This document shows positions 17,195-24,714 of a stretch of DNA of 64,000 bases, piece after piece (position 1 is the first letter of the stretch; every line of letters starts with the position of its first letter). The stretch is from Phocaeicola faecalis (GTDB lineage Bacteria; Bacteroidota; Bacteroidia; Bacteroidales; Bacteroidaceae): contig NZ_JADNRM010000015.1 in NCBI RefSeq assembly GCF_021730445.1, positions 47,338 through 111,337 on the forward strand, given 5' to 3'. A program made the position numbers and the translations under genes. The notes under the pieces are model-generated. The model worked only from the letters and a program-made list of their open reading frames with translations. It ran no database searches and was not told the origin of the DNA.

Positions 17195-17781
17195 ATCGCT
17201 GCAAATTTACGGATTTCTTTGTTCCAGACAGGTGTTGTATAGAGTAAATTGACGGCCTCTTCGGGTTCAGAAGCTACTTTCCAGATAGCGCCATGCTCTT
17301 TTCGCATAAAGTTCTCGTCTACTGCCCTTTGCATCATATCCAACAGGGAGTCATAAAAGCCGTTGATATTCAAGATAATAATGGGATTGAGATAGAGTCC
17401 CAATTGCTTCCATGTAATGATTTCGAGTAGTTCTTCTAATGTTCCGCATCCGCCCGGCAAAGCAATCACTCCATCCGACAAATCGGCCATCATCCGTTTG
17501 CGTTCATGCATGGTCTCGGTTTCAATCAGTTTGGTCAGCCCGGTGTGATGCCATCCCTGTTCTACCATGAAATGCGGGATAACGCCTGTCACAGTACCAC
17601 CGGCAGCCAATGCCGCATTGGAGGTTGCGGCCATCAGACCGATACAGCCTGCGCCATTAATCAGATTAATCCGCTTTTCCGCCAAAAGACGTCCCAGTTC
17701 TTCGGCAATATCGAAATATGCTTGGGCTATTTTTGTGCTGGACGCACTATATACACATACACTTTTTATATCGTTCATCAT
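17191..17781 (-). CDS. LOG-family protein (TIGR00730; nucleotide phosphoribohydrolase-like)
   Basis: A 197-residue Rossmann-fold protein. The motif PGGCGTLEELLEIITWKQLG matches the PGGxGTxxE signature of LOG-family enzymes that release free bases from nucleoside 5'-monophosphates, and INGAGCIGLMAATSNAAL forms the phosphate-binding loop. The open frame runs further upstream to 17883, but that part translates a TGTGTCAAAA repeat (17833-17876), so I start at the double ATG at 17781/17778. It is translationally coupled to DUF4271 by overlap. Confidence 0.9.
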   Translation of the reverse strand: MMNDIKSVCVYSASSTKIAQAYFDIAEELGRLLAEKRINLINGAGCIGLMAATSNAALAAGGTVTGVIPHFMVEQGWHHTGLTKLIETETMHERKRMMADLSDGVIALPGGCGTLEELLEIITWKQLGLYLNPIIILNINGFYDSLLDMMQRAVDENFMRKEHGAIWKVASEPEEAVNLLYTTPVWNKEIRKFAAI

Positions 17782-17832
17782 TGCAAATCCTAAGGAGAAA
17801 CATATTCTATCCGCCTCTGCGGTGAGAGGGGG

Positions 17833-17876
17833 TTGTGTCAAAACGTGGATAATGCTGTCGTTTCGTTTTGACACAC
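17833..17876 (-). repeat. TGTGTCAAAA-ended repeat, minimal copy
   Basis: A 44-base element with inverted ends TGTGTCAAAACG and CGTTTTGACACA. Read on the minus strand, it equals the right-hand portion of the longer copies at 12724 and 42057 (ACGACAGCATTATCCACG core) with the GC-rich middle removed. It lies in the 110-base gap between metK and the LOG-family gene. Confidence 0.75.
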
Positions 17877-17892
17877 TCCCCATCTATTCTTT

Positions 17893-19185
17893 TTACAAGC
17901 CGAATGCTTCTTTCACCTTATCCACATAATCCAGCTTTTCCCAAGTAAACAACTCCACTTCCAGTGTCTTGGTCTCATGATACATAGATTCATAAGTCTT
18001 GGTCACCACCTTCGGTTCACGTCCCATGTGACCGTAAGAAGCTGTTTCTTCATAAATCGGGTTACGCAGTTTCAGACGTTCTTCGATAGCCTTCGGGCGG
18101 AGGTCGAACAACTCGTCTATTTTCCTGGCTATTTCGCCGTCGGTCATCTTCACATTGCTGCGACCGTAAGTGTTCACATAGATATTGATAGGACGGGCCA
18201 CACCGATGGCATACGAAACCTGAACCAGCATTTCATCGGCTACACCGGCTGCCACCATATTCTTGGCAATGTGACGGGCGGCGTATGCAGCACTGCGGTC
18301 TACTTTACTGGGGTCTTTACCCGAGAAAGCACCACCACCGTGAGCGCCTTTTCCACCGTAAGTATCAACAATAATCTTACGTCCGGTCAGACCGGTATCT
18401 CCGTGAGGGCCACCGATAACGAATTTGCCGGTAGGATTCACATGATAGATTATCCGGTCATTGAACAGAGCCAGCACGTCTTCATTATGAATTTCTGCAA
18501 TGACGCGGGGCATCAGGATTTCAATTACATCTTTCCGAATCTTCGCCAGCATCTCTTCATCAGCCTTCTGCTGGGCTTCTTTAGAGCCGTCGGCGGGAGT
18601 AACAAACTCGTCGTGTTGGGTAGAAACCACAATGGTATCGATACGGACAGGTTTTCCGTTATCGTCATATTCGATAGTCACCTGACTCTTCGCATCGGGA
18701 CGGAGGTAAGTCATTACCTTTCCTTCGCGACGAATTTCAGCCAGAACCATCAGCAGTTTATGTGCCAGGTCGAGTGACAACGGCATATAATTTTCTGTTT
18801 CATTGGTAGCATAGCCGAACATCATTCCCTGGTCGCCGGCACCCTGATTCATCGGGTCTTCGCGTTCCACGCCACGGTTGATGTCTGCGCTCTGCTCGTG
18901 AATAGCCGAGAACACACCGCACGAATTTCCTTCGAACATATATTCGCTTTTGGTATAGCCGATGCGGTTAATCACTTCACGTGCAATACGTTGCAAGTCT
19001 ACATACGCTTTTGTTTTCACTTCTCCAGCCAGCACCACCTGTCCGGTAGTTACCAGGGTTTCGCAAGCTACTTTCGAACTGGGGTCGAATGCCAACAGTT
19101 TGTCAAGCACAGCGTCCGATATTTGATCGGCCACTTTGTCGGGGTGTCCTTCTGACACCGATTCGGATGTGAATAAGTATCCCAT
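17893..19185 (-). CDS. metK: S-adenosylmethionine synthetase
   Basis: Makes S-adenosylmethionine from methionine and ATP. The 430-residue protein has the family hallmarks: [18 protein letters not shown] near 11-28, the methionine-loop hexapeptide region [12 protein letters not shown], and the P-loop-like [19 protein letters not shown]. It is slightly longer than E. coli MetK (about 384) because of Bacteroidetes-type insertions near 175-185 and at the C-terminus. The ATG at 19185 is preceded by a ~160-base leader with a probable SAM-binding riboswitch, giving a direct feedback loop. The downstream gene is separated by a short repeat. Confidence 0.97.
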   Translation of the reverse strand: MGYLFTSESVSEGHPDKVADQISDAVLDKLLAFDPSSKVACETLVTTGQVVLAGEVKTKAYVDLQRIAREVINRIGYTKSEYMFEGNSCGVFSAIHEQSADINRGVEREDPMNQGAGDQGMMFGYATNETENYMPLSLDLAHKLLMVLAEIRREGKVMTYLRPDAKSQVTIEYDDNGKPVRIDTIVVSTQHDEFVTPADGSKEAQQKADEEMLAKIRKDVIEILMPRVIAEIHNEDVLALFNDRIIYHVNPTGKFVIGGPHGDTGLTGRKIIVDTYGGKGAHGGGAFSGKDPSKVDRSAAYAARHIAKNMVAAGVADEMLVQVSYAIGVARPINIYVNTYGRSNVKMTDGEIARKIDELFDLRPKAIEERLKLRNPIYEETASYGHMGREPKVVTKTYESMYHETKTLEVELFTWEKLDYVDKVKEAFGL

Positions 19186-19287
19186 TTTGAATATAAAATT
19201 AAGAATTTAAAACTAAAAGTTAATTCGTTATCAAACGAGGGAATTAAATCAGAGTAGAAATTATACGGAAGAAAGTCAATGTATTAT

Positions 19288-19336
19288 TTTAGCATTTTTT
19301 TCTGTGGTTGCAAGCTACTCAAATCTCTCCACTGTT
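19288..19336 (-). promoter_or_regulatory. Probable SAM-II-type riboswitch in the metK leader
   Basis: On the minus strand, right after the predicted start of transcription, GTGG (19332-19329) pairs with CCAC (19307-19304) as P1. It encloses a loop with GAGATTTGAGTAGCTTGCAA, followed by an A-rich stretch and TGCTAAAA. The loop segment TAGC (19317-19314) can pair with GCTA (19293-19290), forming an H-type pseudoknot. The order stem, GATTT(A/G)A, TTGCAA, stem, A-run, GCTAAAA is that of the SAM-II (metA RNA) class as I know it. Position upstream of the SAM synthetase gene fits. The call rests on recognition by eye, not a covariance-model search. Confidence 0.55.
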
Positions 19337-19347
19337 TTTAACGGCCG

Positions 19348-19355
19348 CAAAGATA
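19348..19355 (-). promoter_or_regulatory. -7 promoter element for metK
   Basis: The minus strand reads TATCTTTG, an exact TAnnTTTG match. Transcription would start near 19343, placing the candidate riboswitch at the very 5' end of the transcript. Confidence 0.6.
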
Positions 19356-19406
19356 AGCATTATTCTCCAAGCCGCATACTATTTAGCAACTCTTTAACAC
19401 AGGTTC

Positions 19407-19429
19407 CTTAATTATTTAGAAGAAATTAA
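19407..19429 (+). repeat. 23-bp direct repeat, left copy
   Basis: A perfect 23-base match (beginning CTTAATTATTTAG and ending GAAGAAATTAA) to 20570-20592. The two copies flank the lipoprotein gene at 19484-20464, with 1163 bases from copy to copy. Confidence 0.85.
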
Positions 19430-19483
19430 TAGCTTTGTCCCTGTTCATCCGACACGTTCGAGGAAAATAAAAAAATGAAAGCC

Positions 19484-20464
19484 TTATTCATCTTCTAATT
19501 CAATCTTTTCGATAGCACAAGGATTATTACAAATCGCATATAGATAATCAGAAGAGACACAAATCGATTTATAGTGCTTCCCGGGCAATATAAAGTAACC
19601 AACAGGTTTCATCGTTTTGCCGGTTACGTCAATCTTCAATATGGTATTACAACGATAATAATCACCAAAAGACGGACACAATAAATATAAATAGCTTTCG
19701 GACAAATATGCATCTTCTATTTGTATAAAATAAGACTTAGGGTCAAGAGGCTTTGTAGCTGTATAGTCCAAATTCGCTTTTATAAAAGAAATATCGGACA
19801 TATCAAGAGTTTCTAAATGTTTACCGGACTTTGCATCATATTTATCTATAAAAGGATAGCTCTCTGCTACGGTAAACAATACTCCATTATCATAAAACAG
19901 ATGTTTATCATTTAAACGTATAGTTCTATCCGCATCTCCCTCCTTGACGACTTTTCCCCTAAAAAAATATTTTGCCGTATCAATTCTTGAAATATCCAAA
20001 TAACAAGAGCTATCTGTCGGAAGAGACAAAAATAAAGAAGATTCACTAACGGCCATCCGCTTTTCATTGAATCTAAAGAGCCTGAAGTTGTCAACCAACT
20101 TTCCCTGAGTATATATTTTCAAGGAATTAACCGCACCTACATCACAAATATAAGCCGTATCCTGCCGGACAGTAAAGGAAATAGGCATAACCAAATCTAT
20201 TTCAGAATGTCGTGCTACATAATCCATCTGCTTAAAGTCTTCGCTCACCCAAACAAGGTCTCTTCGTTCCGCATCCAACAAATAAAGTTTCCCATCTTCA
20301 TATTCTGCATGCCGTATGTCGGAAAAGAAAGTAGAATCAGGATATTCTTCTAATTGCCCCACTACTTCATAAGGTATTTCCCGTAGCTCCTTTACTTGGG
20401 AAGTACAAGAACATAAGCTCAGCAAAAAGACAACCAAACTAAACGAAAAGATTATTTTTTTCAT
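19484..20464 (-). CDS. Lipoprotein with predicted six-bladed beta-propeller fold
   Basis: A 326-residue lipoprotein with signal MKKIIFSFSLVVFLLSLCSC and modified Cys18 or Cys20. The mature part has repeated beta-blade phrases (DGKLYLLDAERRDLVWV, DTAYICDVGAVNSLKIY, SESYLYLLCPS) typical of the BF3164/6-bladed propeller lipoproteins common in Bacteroides. The function of that family is not established. The gene is AT-rich compared with the adjacent metK and transporter genes and is framed by perfect 23-bp direct repeats, suggesting it entered as a unit. Confidence 0.75.
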   Translation of the reverse strand: MKKIIFSFSLVVFLLSLCSCTSQVKELREIPYEVVGQLEEYPDSTFFSDIRHAEYEDGKLYLLDAERRDLVWVSEDFKQMDYVARHSEIDLVMPISFTVRQDTAYICDVGAVNSLKIYTQGKLVDNFRLFRFNEKRMAVSESSLFLSLPTDSSCYLDISRIDTAKYFFRGKVVKEGDADRTIRLNDKHLFYDNGVLFTVAESYPFIDKYDAKSGKHLETLDMSDISFIKANLDYTATKPLDPKSYFIQIEDAYLSESYLYLLCPSFGDYYRCNTILKIDVTGKTMKPVGYFILPGKHYKSICVSSDYLYAICNNPCAIEKIELEDE

Positions 20465-20569
20465 CTATTCCTCCACCATTTAATCTTGTGCAAAGAAAAA
20501 TAAAAGAAATGGTTAAACAAAAAGAATCACAGGAAATCTTATATATTCTTTCCATCGCCACACCGATTG

Positions 20570-20592
20570 CTTAATTATTTAGAAGAAATTAA
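20570..20592 (+). repeat. 23-bp direct repeat, right copy
   Basis: Identical to 19407-19429. It lies 35 bases upstream of the transporter ATG, so the segment between the copies begins and ends in intergenic DNA. Confidence 0.85.
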
Positions 20593-20626
20593 ACCGAGTC
20601 TGCCCGATTTACGTTAATTTTGCAAC

Positions 20627-22003
20627 ATGAATAAAGAAAAGATTGCCTTTATACCACGACAATATTTAGCTGTAATAGCCGTATTGCTGGCTATTATGAT
20701 GTCAGTTCTGGATGGGACGATTATGAATATCGCCCTGCCTACGCTAGCACACGATTTCGATGTAACACCCTCAACGGCCATTTGGATTGTCAATGCCTAC
20801 CAATTGGTTATCACCATGACACTGCTTTCCTTCGCCTCATTGGGCGACATCTATGGATACAGGCGCATATTCCTTATCGGTATTTCTATATTTGTCGGTG
20901 CATCATTGGCTTGTGCCTTATCCGCTTCTTTCTGGATGCTGACGGCGGCACGCGTCATCCAAGGATTTGGAGCCGCATGTGTAATGAGTGTCAACACGGC
21001 ACTTATCCGACTGATTTATCCGCCACAAATATTGGGACGCGGCATGGGAGTGAACGCCATGGTCGTTGCAGTTTCGGCAGCAGCCGGACCGTCCATCGCC
21101 GGCAGTATTCTGGCCTTGGGAAGCTGGCACTGGCTGTTTGTCATCAACATCCCGTTGGGACTGGCGGCACTCATCATCGGCCATCGCTTGCTACCGCACA
21201 ATCCGCCTGCCGAAAAACGACATAAGTTCGATAAAATCAGTGCAATAGCCAATGCACTGACTTTCGGACTGCTGATTTATTCTTTGGAGGGCTTTGCACA
21301 TTCCGAGAACCGCGACTTCATCGGACTGCAAATCGTGATGCTGGCCATCATAGGAACATTCTTCATCCGCCGGCAACTCAAACAAGAAGCCCCCATCCTG
21401 CCGGTCGACTTAATGCGTATCCCTATCTTTGCACTCTCCATCGGTACATCCATCACTTCATTCACGGCACAAATGTTGGCAATGGTGTCCTTGCCTTTCT
21501 TTATGCAGAATGTATTGCATTATAATGCCGTCGAAATCGGACTGTTGCTGACTCCCTGGCCTTTGGCCACGATATTGACAGCCCCTCTTGCCGGACGACT
21601 TGTAGAGCGTGTGCATCCGGGACTGTTGGGAGGAATGGGAATGGCCGTATTTGCAGCAGGACTTTTCTCACTCTATATTCTTCCCGAACATCCCGAAAGC
21701 TGGAATATTGTATGGCGGATGGCTCTCTGCGGTATGGGCTTCGGACTGTTTCAAACTCCCAATAATGTCACCATTGTTTCTTCCGCCCCTACCCGACGGA
21801 GCGGTGGCGCAAGCGGCATGCTGGGGACAGCCCGGTTACTGGGACAAACATTAGGCACTACATTGGTGGCGTTGCTTTTCCGAATATTCTCTGAAGGAGA
21901 ACGTGCACAGGCTTGTTTGTTTCTAGCCATATTATTCGCTGTCGGAGCAGGGATAGTGAGCTGTATCCGAATGACACAGGCTTCGCCCGCAGGAAAGAAA
22001 TGA
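20627..22003 (+). CDS. DHA2-family MFS drug transporter
   Basis: A 458-residue major facilitator with 12-14 hydrophobic helices. The first helix ends with the DHA2 motif LDGTIMNIALPTLAHDF (near residues 28-44), the loop between helices 2 and 3 carries motif A (LGDIYGYRRIFLIG), and helix 5 has the antiporter-type GPSIAGSIL. Such proteins export drugs or other amphipathic compounds in exchange for protons. It is monocistronic. A -7 like TAATTTTG lies at 20615-20622, only 4 bases before the ATG, so the message may be almost leaderless. A structured repeat begins 16 bases after the stop. Confidence 0.9.
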   Translation: MNKEKIAFIPRQYLAVIAVLLAIMMSVLDGTIMNIALPTLAHDFDVTPSTAIWIVNAYQLVITMTLLSFASLGDIYGYRRIFLIGISIFVGASLACALSASFWMLTAARVIQGFGAACVMSVNTALIRLIYPPQILGRGMGVNAMVVAVSAAAGPSIAGSILALGSWHWLFVINIPLGLAALIIGHRLLPHNPPAEKRHKFDKISAIANALTFGLLIYSLEGFAHSENRDFIGLQIVMLAIIGTFFIRRQLKQEAPILPVDLMRIPIFALSIGTSITSFTAQMLAMVSLPFFMQNVLHYNAVEIGLLLTPWPLATILTAPLAGRLVERVHPGLLGGMGMAVFAAGLFSLYILPEHPESWNIVWRMALCGMGFGLFQTPNNVTIVSSAPTRRSGGASGMLGTARLLGQTLGTTLVALLFRIFSEGERAQACLFLAILFAVGAGIVSCIRMTQASPAGKK

Positions 22004-22067
22004 AAGAACTCCCGAAAACCTGATACGGTATCAGGACAACCGTCAGGATATGACGGAGCCTGACACA

Positions 22068-22177
22068 ATGACATATATACATGCAGGCTGATGCATACGT
22101 ACGTGTAGCCCGATGCATATATACGTGTGGGCTTACGCGTATATACGTATAGGCTGATGCCACCGTATGTGTGAAGT
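22068..22177. repeat. 22-bp tandem array, alternating purine-pyrimidine (copy A)
   Basis: Five units starting at 22068, 22090, 22112, 22134 and 22156. A typical unit is GATGCATATATACGTGTGGG plus two bases. Each holds an alternating purine-pyrimidine core such as CATACGTACGTG. The dyads extend leftward (CTGATACGGTATCAG at 22019-22033 and GTCAGGATATGAC at 22042-22054) at the same spacing. Confidence 0.8.
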
Positions 22178-22207
22178 GTACTGGATTTAGTTGACAACTT
22201 CGATGTG

Positions 22208-22318
22208 TGAGCAAAAAGACTTTGAGCTTTTCAAAAAAGACCTTGAGGTTTTCAAAAAAGATTAGGAGGTTTCTTAAAAACTTCACCATCTTTTTTAAAA
22301 AGCTCGGCATGTTTTTCA
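22208..22318. repeat. 21-bp A-tract array (copy A); in-frame heptads on minus strand
   Basis: About five units of 20-22 bases, each AAAAA(A), a variable 9-11 bases, then TTTTT. Read on the minus strand from the ATG at 22319, it gives heptads rich in Phe, Leu and Lys (FLKKMVKFLRNLLIFFENL). It could be phased A-tracts that bend DNA, or a small coding repeat. Confidence 0.6.
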
Positions 22319-22527
22319 TGTAGGGGCAGTTGGGAGTATCCCCTCATTAAGCCGGTCATTCCCTCTTCTCCCTTCATCCTTTCATTTTGATTCATACACA
22401 CTGGTTATCAACCGGTTAAAGATGACAGCACATCCCCTCATCCTCCCTTCAGCCGCGCTTTCCAAGTCCCTTCACAATCTGCCTTCAGCAATTGTATGTC
22501 TACACATTTTTTAGCCCACCGGTTTCT

Positions 22528-22603
22528 GTAGGGGCAGACCCATGTGTCTGCCCGAGAACAGTCTGCTTTAAGTCATCGGGCGGACACATGGGTCCGCCCC
22601 TAC
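22528..22603. repeat. GC-rich REP-like hairpin (copy A)
   Basis: GTAGGGGCAGACCCATGTGT at the left end pairs with ACACATGGGTCCGCCCCTAC at the right end, nearly perfect over 20 bases. An inner arm is TGCCCG/CGGGCG. It is related to the middle part of the repeats at 12724 and 42057. Confidence 0.8.
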
Positions 22604-22828
22604 CGTAAATGAAAGCGTTATAGAAAAAGTCAAGCCGGAAGAAATTCTACGAATGAAAGGAGGCTGAAAGGACAGTGACGGGATGTCCCTTCACTACCGA
22701 AACCCCCATCAGCAGAGCGTTTCAACGGTTAGTGAAAGGAGGAAGGAAGAAACAGCTTTTCGCTTGTAGGACGATAAGGCACAGTTGTTTTTAACACAAA
22801 CGAGTGCCAAAATCATATTTTTTATCCT

Positions 22829-22836
22829 TACCTTTG
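22829..22836 (+). promoter_or_regulatory. -7 promoter element for nuclease-phosphatase gene
   Basis: TACCTTTG, an exact TAnnTTTG match, lies 33 bases before the ATG at 22870. Confidence 0.55.
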
Positions 22837-22869
22837 AAGCGTTTCAATTTAAATAATACCGGATAAAAC

Positions 22870-24699
22870 ATGAAAAAGACACTCTTTCTGGCTGTTACAG
22901 CCCTACTGACACTCTCGGTCGCACAAGCTCAAAACACCTTAAAGTTAATGACTTACAACATCAAAAATGCCAACGGCATGGATAACGTACAGAATTTCCA
23001 GCGTGTGGCCAATGTGATAAATAATGCCTGCCCCGATGCCGTAGCCATCCAGGAACTGGACAGTATGACCAACCGCAGCGGAAAAACATACGTACTCGGC
23101 GAAATAGCTGAACGTACGCAAATGCACGCCTACTTTGCTCCTGCTATCGATTACGACGGAGGAAAATACGGCATCGGACTGCTCACCAAGCAAGTTCCTG
23201 TCTGTATCCGGACTATGGCACTGCCGGGCCGTGAAGAGGCCCGCGCACTCATTATGGCCGAATTTGAAGACTATATCTATTGTTGCACCCATCTCTCGCT
23301 GACGGAGGAAGACCGAATGACTTCACTGAACATGATAAAGGATTTTGCTGCTTCTGTCCAAAAGCCCTTCTTCCTGGCCGGAGACATGAATGCCGAACCT
23401 CAGTCCGATTTTATCAAAGGGCTCCAAAAGGACTTCCAGATACTTTCCAACCCGAAGGTGCCCACTTTCCCCGCCCCCAAACCGAAAGAAACACTCGACT
23501 ATATTGTTACCCTGAAAAATAACGCCAAAGGATTTGCCGCCATCTCCTCCAAAGTGCTGGACGAACCGGTAGCATCCGACCATCGCCCGCTGGTGGTAAC
23601 CCTCCGCACAGCAGAAAAAACAGAAAAGATATTCCGTACAAAACCTTATTTGCAGAATCCGGTAGGAAATGGAATCACCGTGATGTGGGAGACTACCGTT
23701 CCGGCCTACTGCTGGGTGGAATATGGAACCGACTCGACCCAACTGCAACGTGCGCGCACCATTATGGACGGACAAGCGGTGTGTAACAACAAACTGCATA
23801 AAATCCGCCTGGACGGTTTACAGCCGGGACAGAAATACTATTACCGCGTCTGCTCACAAGAAATTCTGCGCTATCAGGCTTATAACAAAGTATTCGGCAA
23901 TACCGCCCAATCGGAATTCAGTGAATTCACCCTTCCTGCCCCCGACAGCGATAACTTCACTGCCGTAGTGTTCAATGACTTGCACCAACATCCCCAAACT
24001 TTCCGCGCCTTGTGCCAACAGATTCAGAATATCGACTACGATTTTGTAGTATTCAACGGTGATTGTGTAGACGATCCTGCCAGCCACGAACAGGCAACCA
24101 CCTTTATCAGCGAACTGACGGAAGGAGTGCATAGCGACCGCGTACCTACTTTCTTCATGCGCGGCAACCACGAAATACGGAATGCTTATTCTATCGGCCT
24201 GCGCGACCATTATGACTATGTGGGCAACAAGACTTACGGCGCTTTCAACTGGGGTGATACACGTATCGTGATGCTGGACTGCGGTGAAGACAAACCGGAT
24301 GACCACTGGGTATATTACGGTTTGAACGACTTTACCCAACTGCGTAATGAGCAGGTGGACTTCCTGAAAAAAGAACTGGCATCCAAAGAATTCAAGAAAG
24401 CCGGAAAACGAATCCTGATTCACCATATTCCCCTATATGGAAACGATTATAAGAACCTTTGCGAAGACTTATGGAAACCGTTGCTGAAAAAAGCCCCCTT
24501 CAACGTAAGCCTGAATGCGCATACGCACGAGTATGCCTATCATCCGAAAGGAAAACTGGACAATAACTTTCCTGTCGTTGTCGGCGGAGGATATGACATG
24601 GATAGTGCCACAGTGATGGTGATTGAGAAAAAGAAAGGCGAACTGAGAATAAAGGTGTTGAACACCAAGGGAGAAGTTCTACTTAATATTACCGTATAA
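22870..24699 (+). CDS. Exported endonuclease/exonuclease/phosphatase fused to metallophosphoesterase
   Basis: A 609-residue two-enzyme fusion with a signal peptide (1-20, ending VAQAQ). Residues ~22-250 form an endonuclease/exonuclease/phosphatase domain with MTYNIKN, AIQELDS, LAGDMNAEP and VASDHRPL. Residues ~260-350 look like the fibronectin-like N-terminal domain of purple acid phosphatases (NGITVMWETTVPAYCWVEYG, LQPGQKYYYRV). Residues ~360-600 are a calcineurin-type phosphoesterase with FNDLHQHP, FNGDCVDD, MRGNHEIR, LIHHIPLYG and NAHTHEYAY. Both active sites look complete. A periplasmic role in phosphate release from nucleic acids, nucleotides or inositol phosphates is inferred. The acyltransferase gene starts 15 bases later. 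Confidence 0.9.
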   Translation: MKKTLFLAVTALLTLSVAQAQNTLKLMTYNIKNANGMDNVQNFQRVANVINNACPDAVAIQELDSMTNRSGKTYVLGEIAERTQMHAYFAPAIDYDGGKYGIGLLTKQVPVCIRTMALPGREEARALIMAEFEDYIYCCTHLSLTEEDRMTSLNMIKDFAASVQKPFFLAGDMNAEPQSDFIKGLQKDFQILSNPKVPTFPAPKPKETLDYIVTLKNNAKGFAAISSKVLDEPVASDHRPLVVTLRTAEKTEKIFRTKPYLQNPVGNGITVMWETTVPAYCWVEYGTDSTQLQRARTIMDGQAVCNNKLHKIRLDGLQPGQKYYYRVCSQEILRYQAYNKVFGNTAQSEFSEFTLPAPDSDNFTAVVFNDLHQHPQTFRALCQQIQNIDYDFVVFNGDCVDDPASHEQATTFISELTEGVHSDRVPTFFMRGNHEIRNAYSIGLRDHYDYVGNKTYGAFNWGDTRIVMLDCGEDKPDDHWVYYGLNDFTQLRNEQVDFLKKELASKEFKKAGKRILIHHIPLYGNDYKNLCEDLWKPLLKKAPFNVSLNAHTHEYAYHPKGKLDNNFPVVVGGGYDMDSATVMVIEKKKGELRIKVLNTKGEVLLNITV

Positions 24700-24714
24700 A
24701 ACGCTTGGCCACAG

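Larger units (their letters stand above)
22052..22791. repeat. Composite intergenic element, copy A (~740 bp)
   Basis: This fills most of the 866-base gap between the transporter and the nuclease-phosphatase gene. Copy B is at 61533-62265, same orientation. Order of parts: a 22-bp ACGT-rich array (22068-22177), a 21-bp A-tract array (about 22208-22318), a well-conserved ~200-base unique stretch containing TTATCAACCGGTTAAAGATG, a GC-rich hairpin (22528-22603), and a 3' part with the near-palindrome AGTGACGGGATGTCCCTTCA and repeated AATGAAAGGAGG / AGTGAAAGGAGG. No transposase or convincing gene is inside. Confidence 0.85.

Noticed and set aside
17784..17883. N-terminal extension of the LOG-family protein
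   Set aside because: The extra 34 codons mostly translate a TGTGTCAAAA repeat; the double ATG at 17781/17778 gives the normal N-terminus.
22068..22177. CRISPR array
   Set aside because: The 22-bp units are contiguous without unique spacers of constant length, and there are no cas genes. The same holds for 35416, 41794 and 61571.
21858..22319. 153-codon minus-strand frame overlapping the transporter 3' end
   Set aside because: Beyond the first ~40 codons it translates the 22-bp array, where the period breaks any protein repeat, and then the transporter antisense. Only the heptad part is kept as a low-confidence observation.
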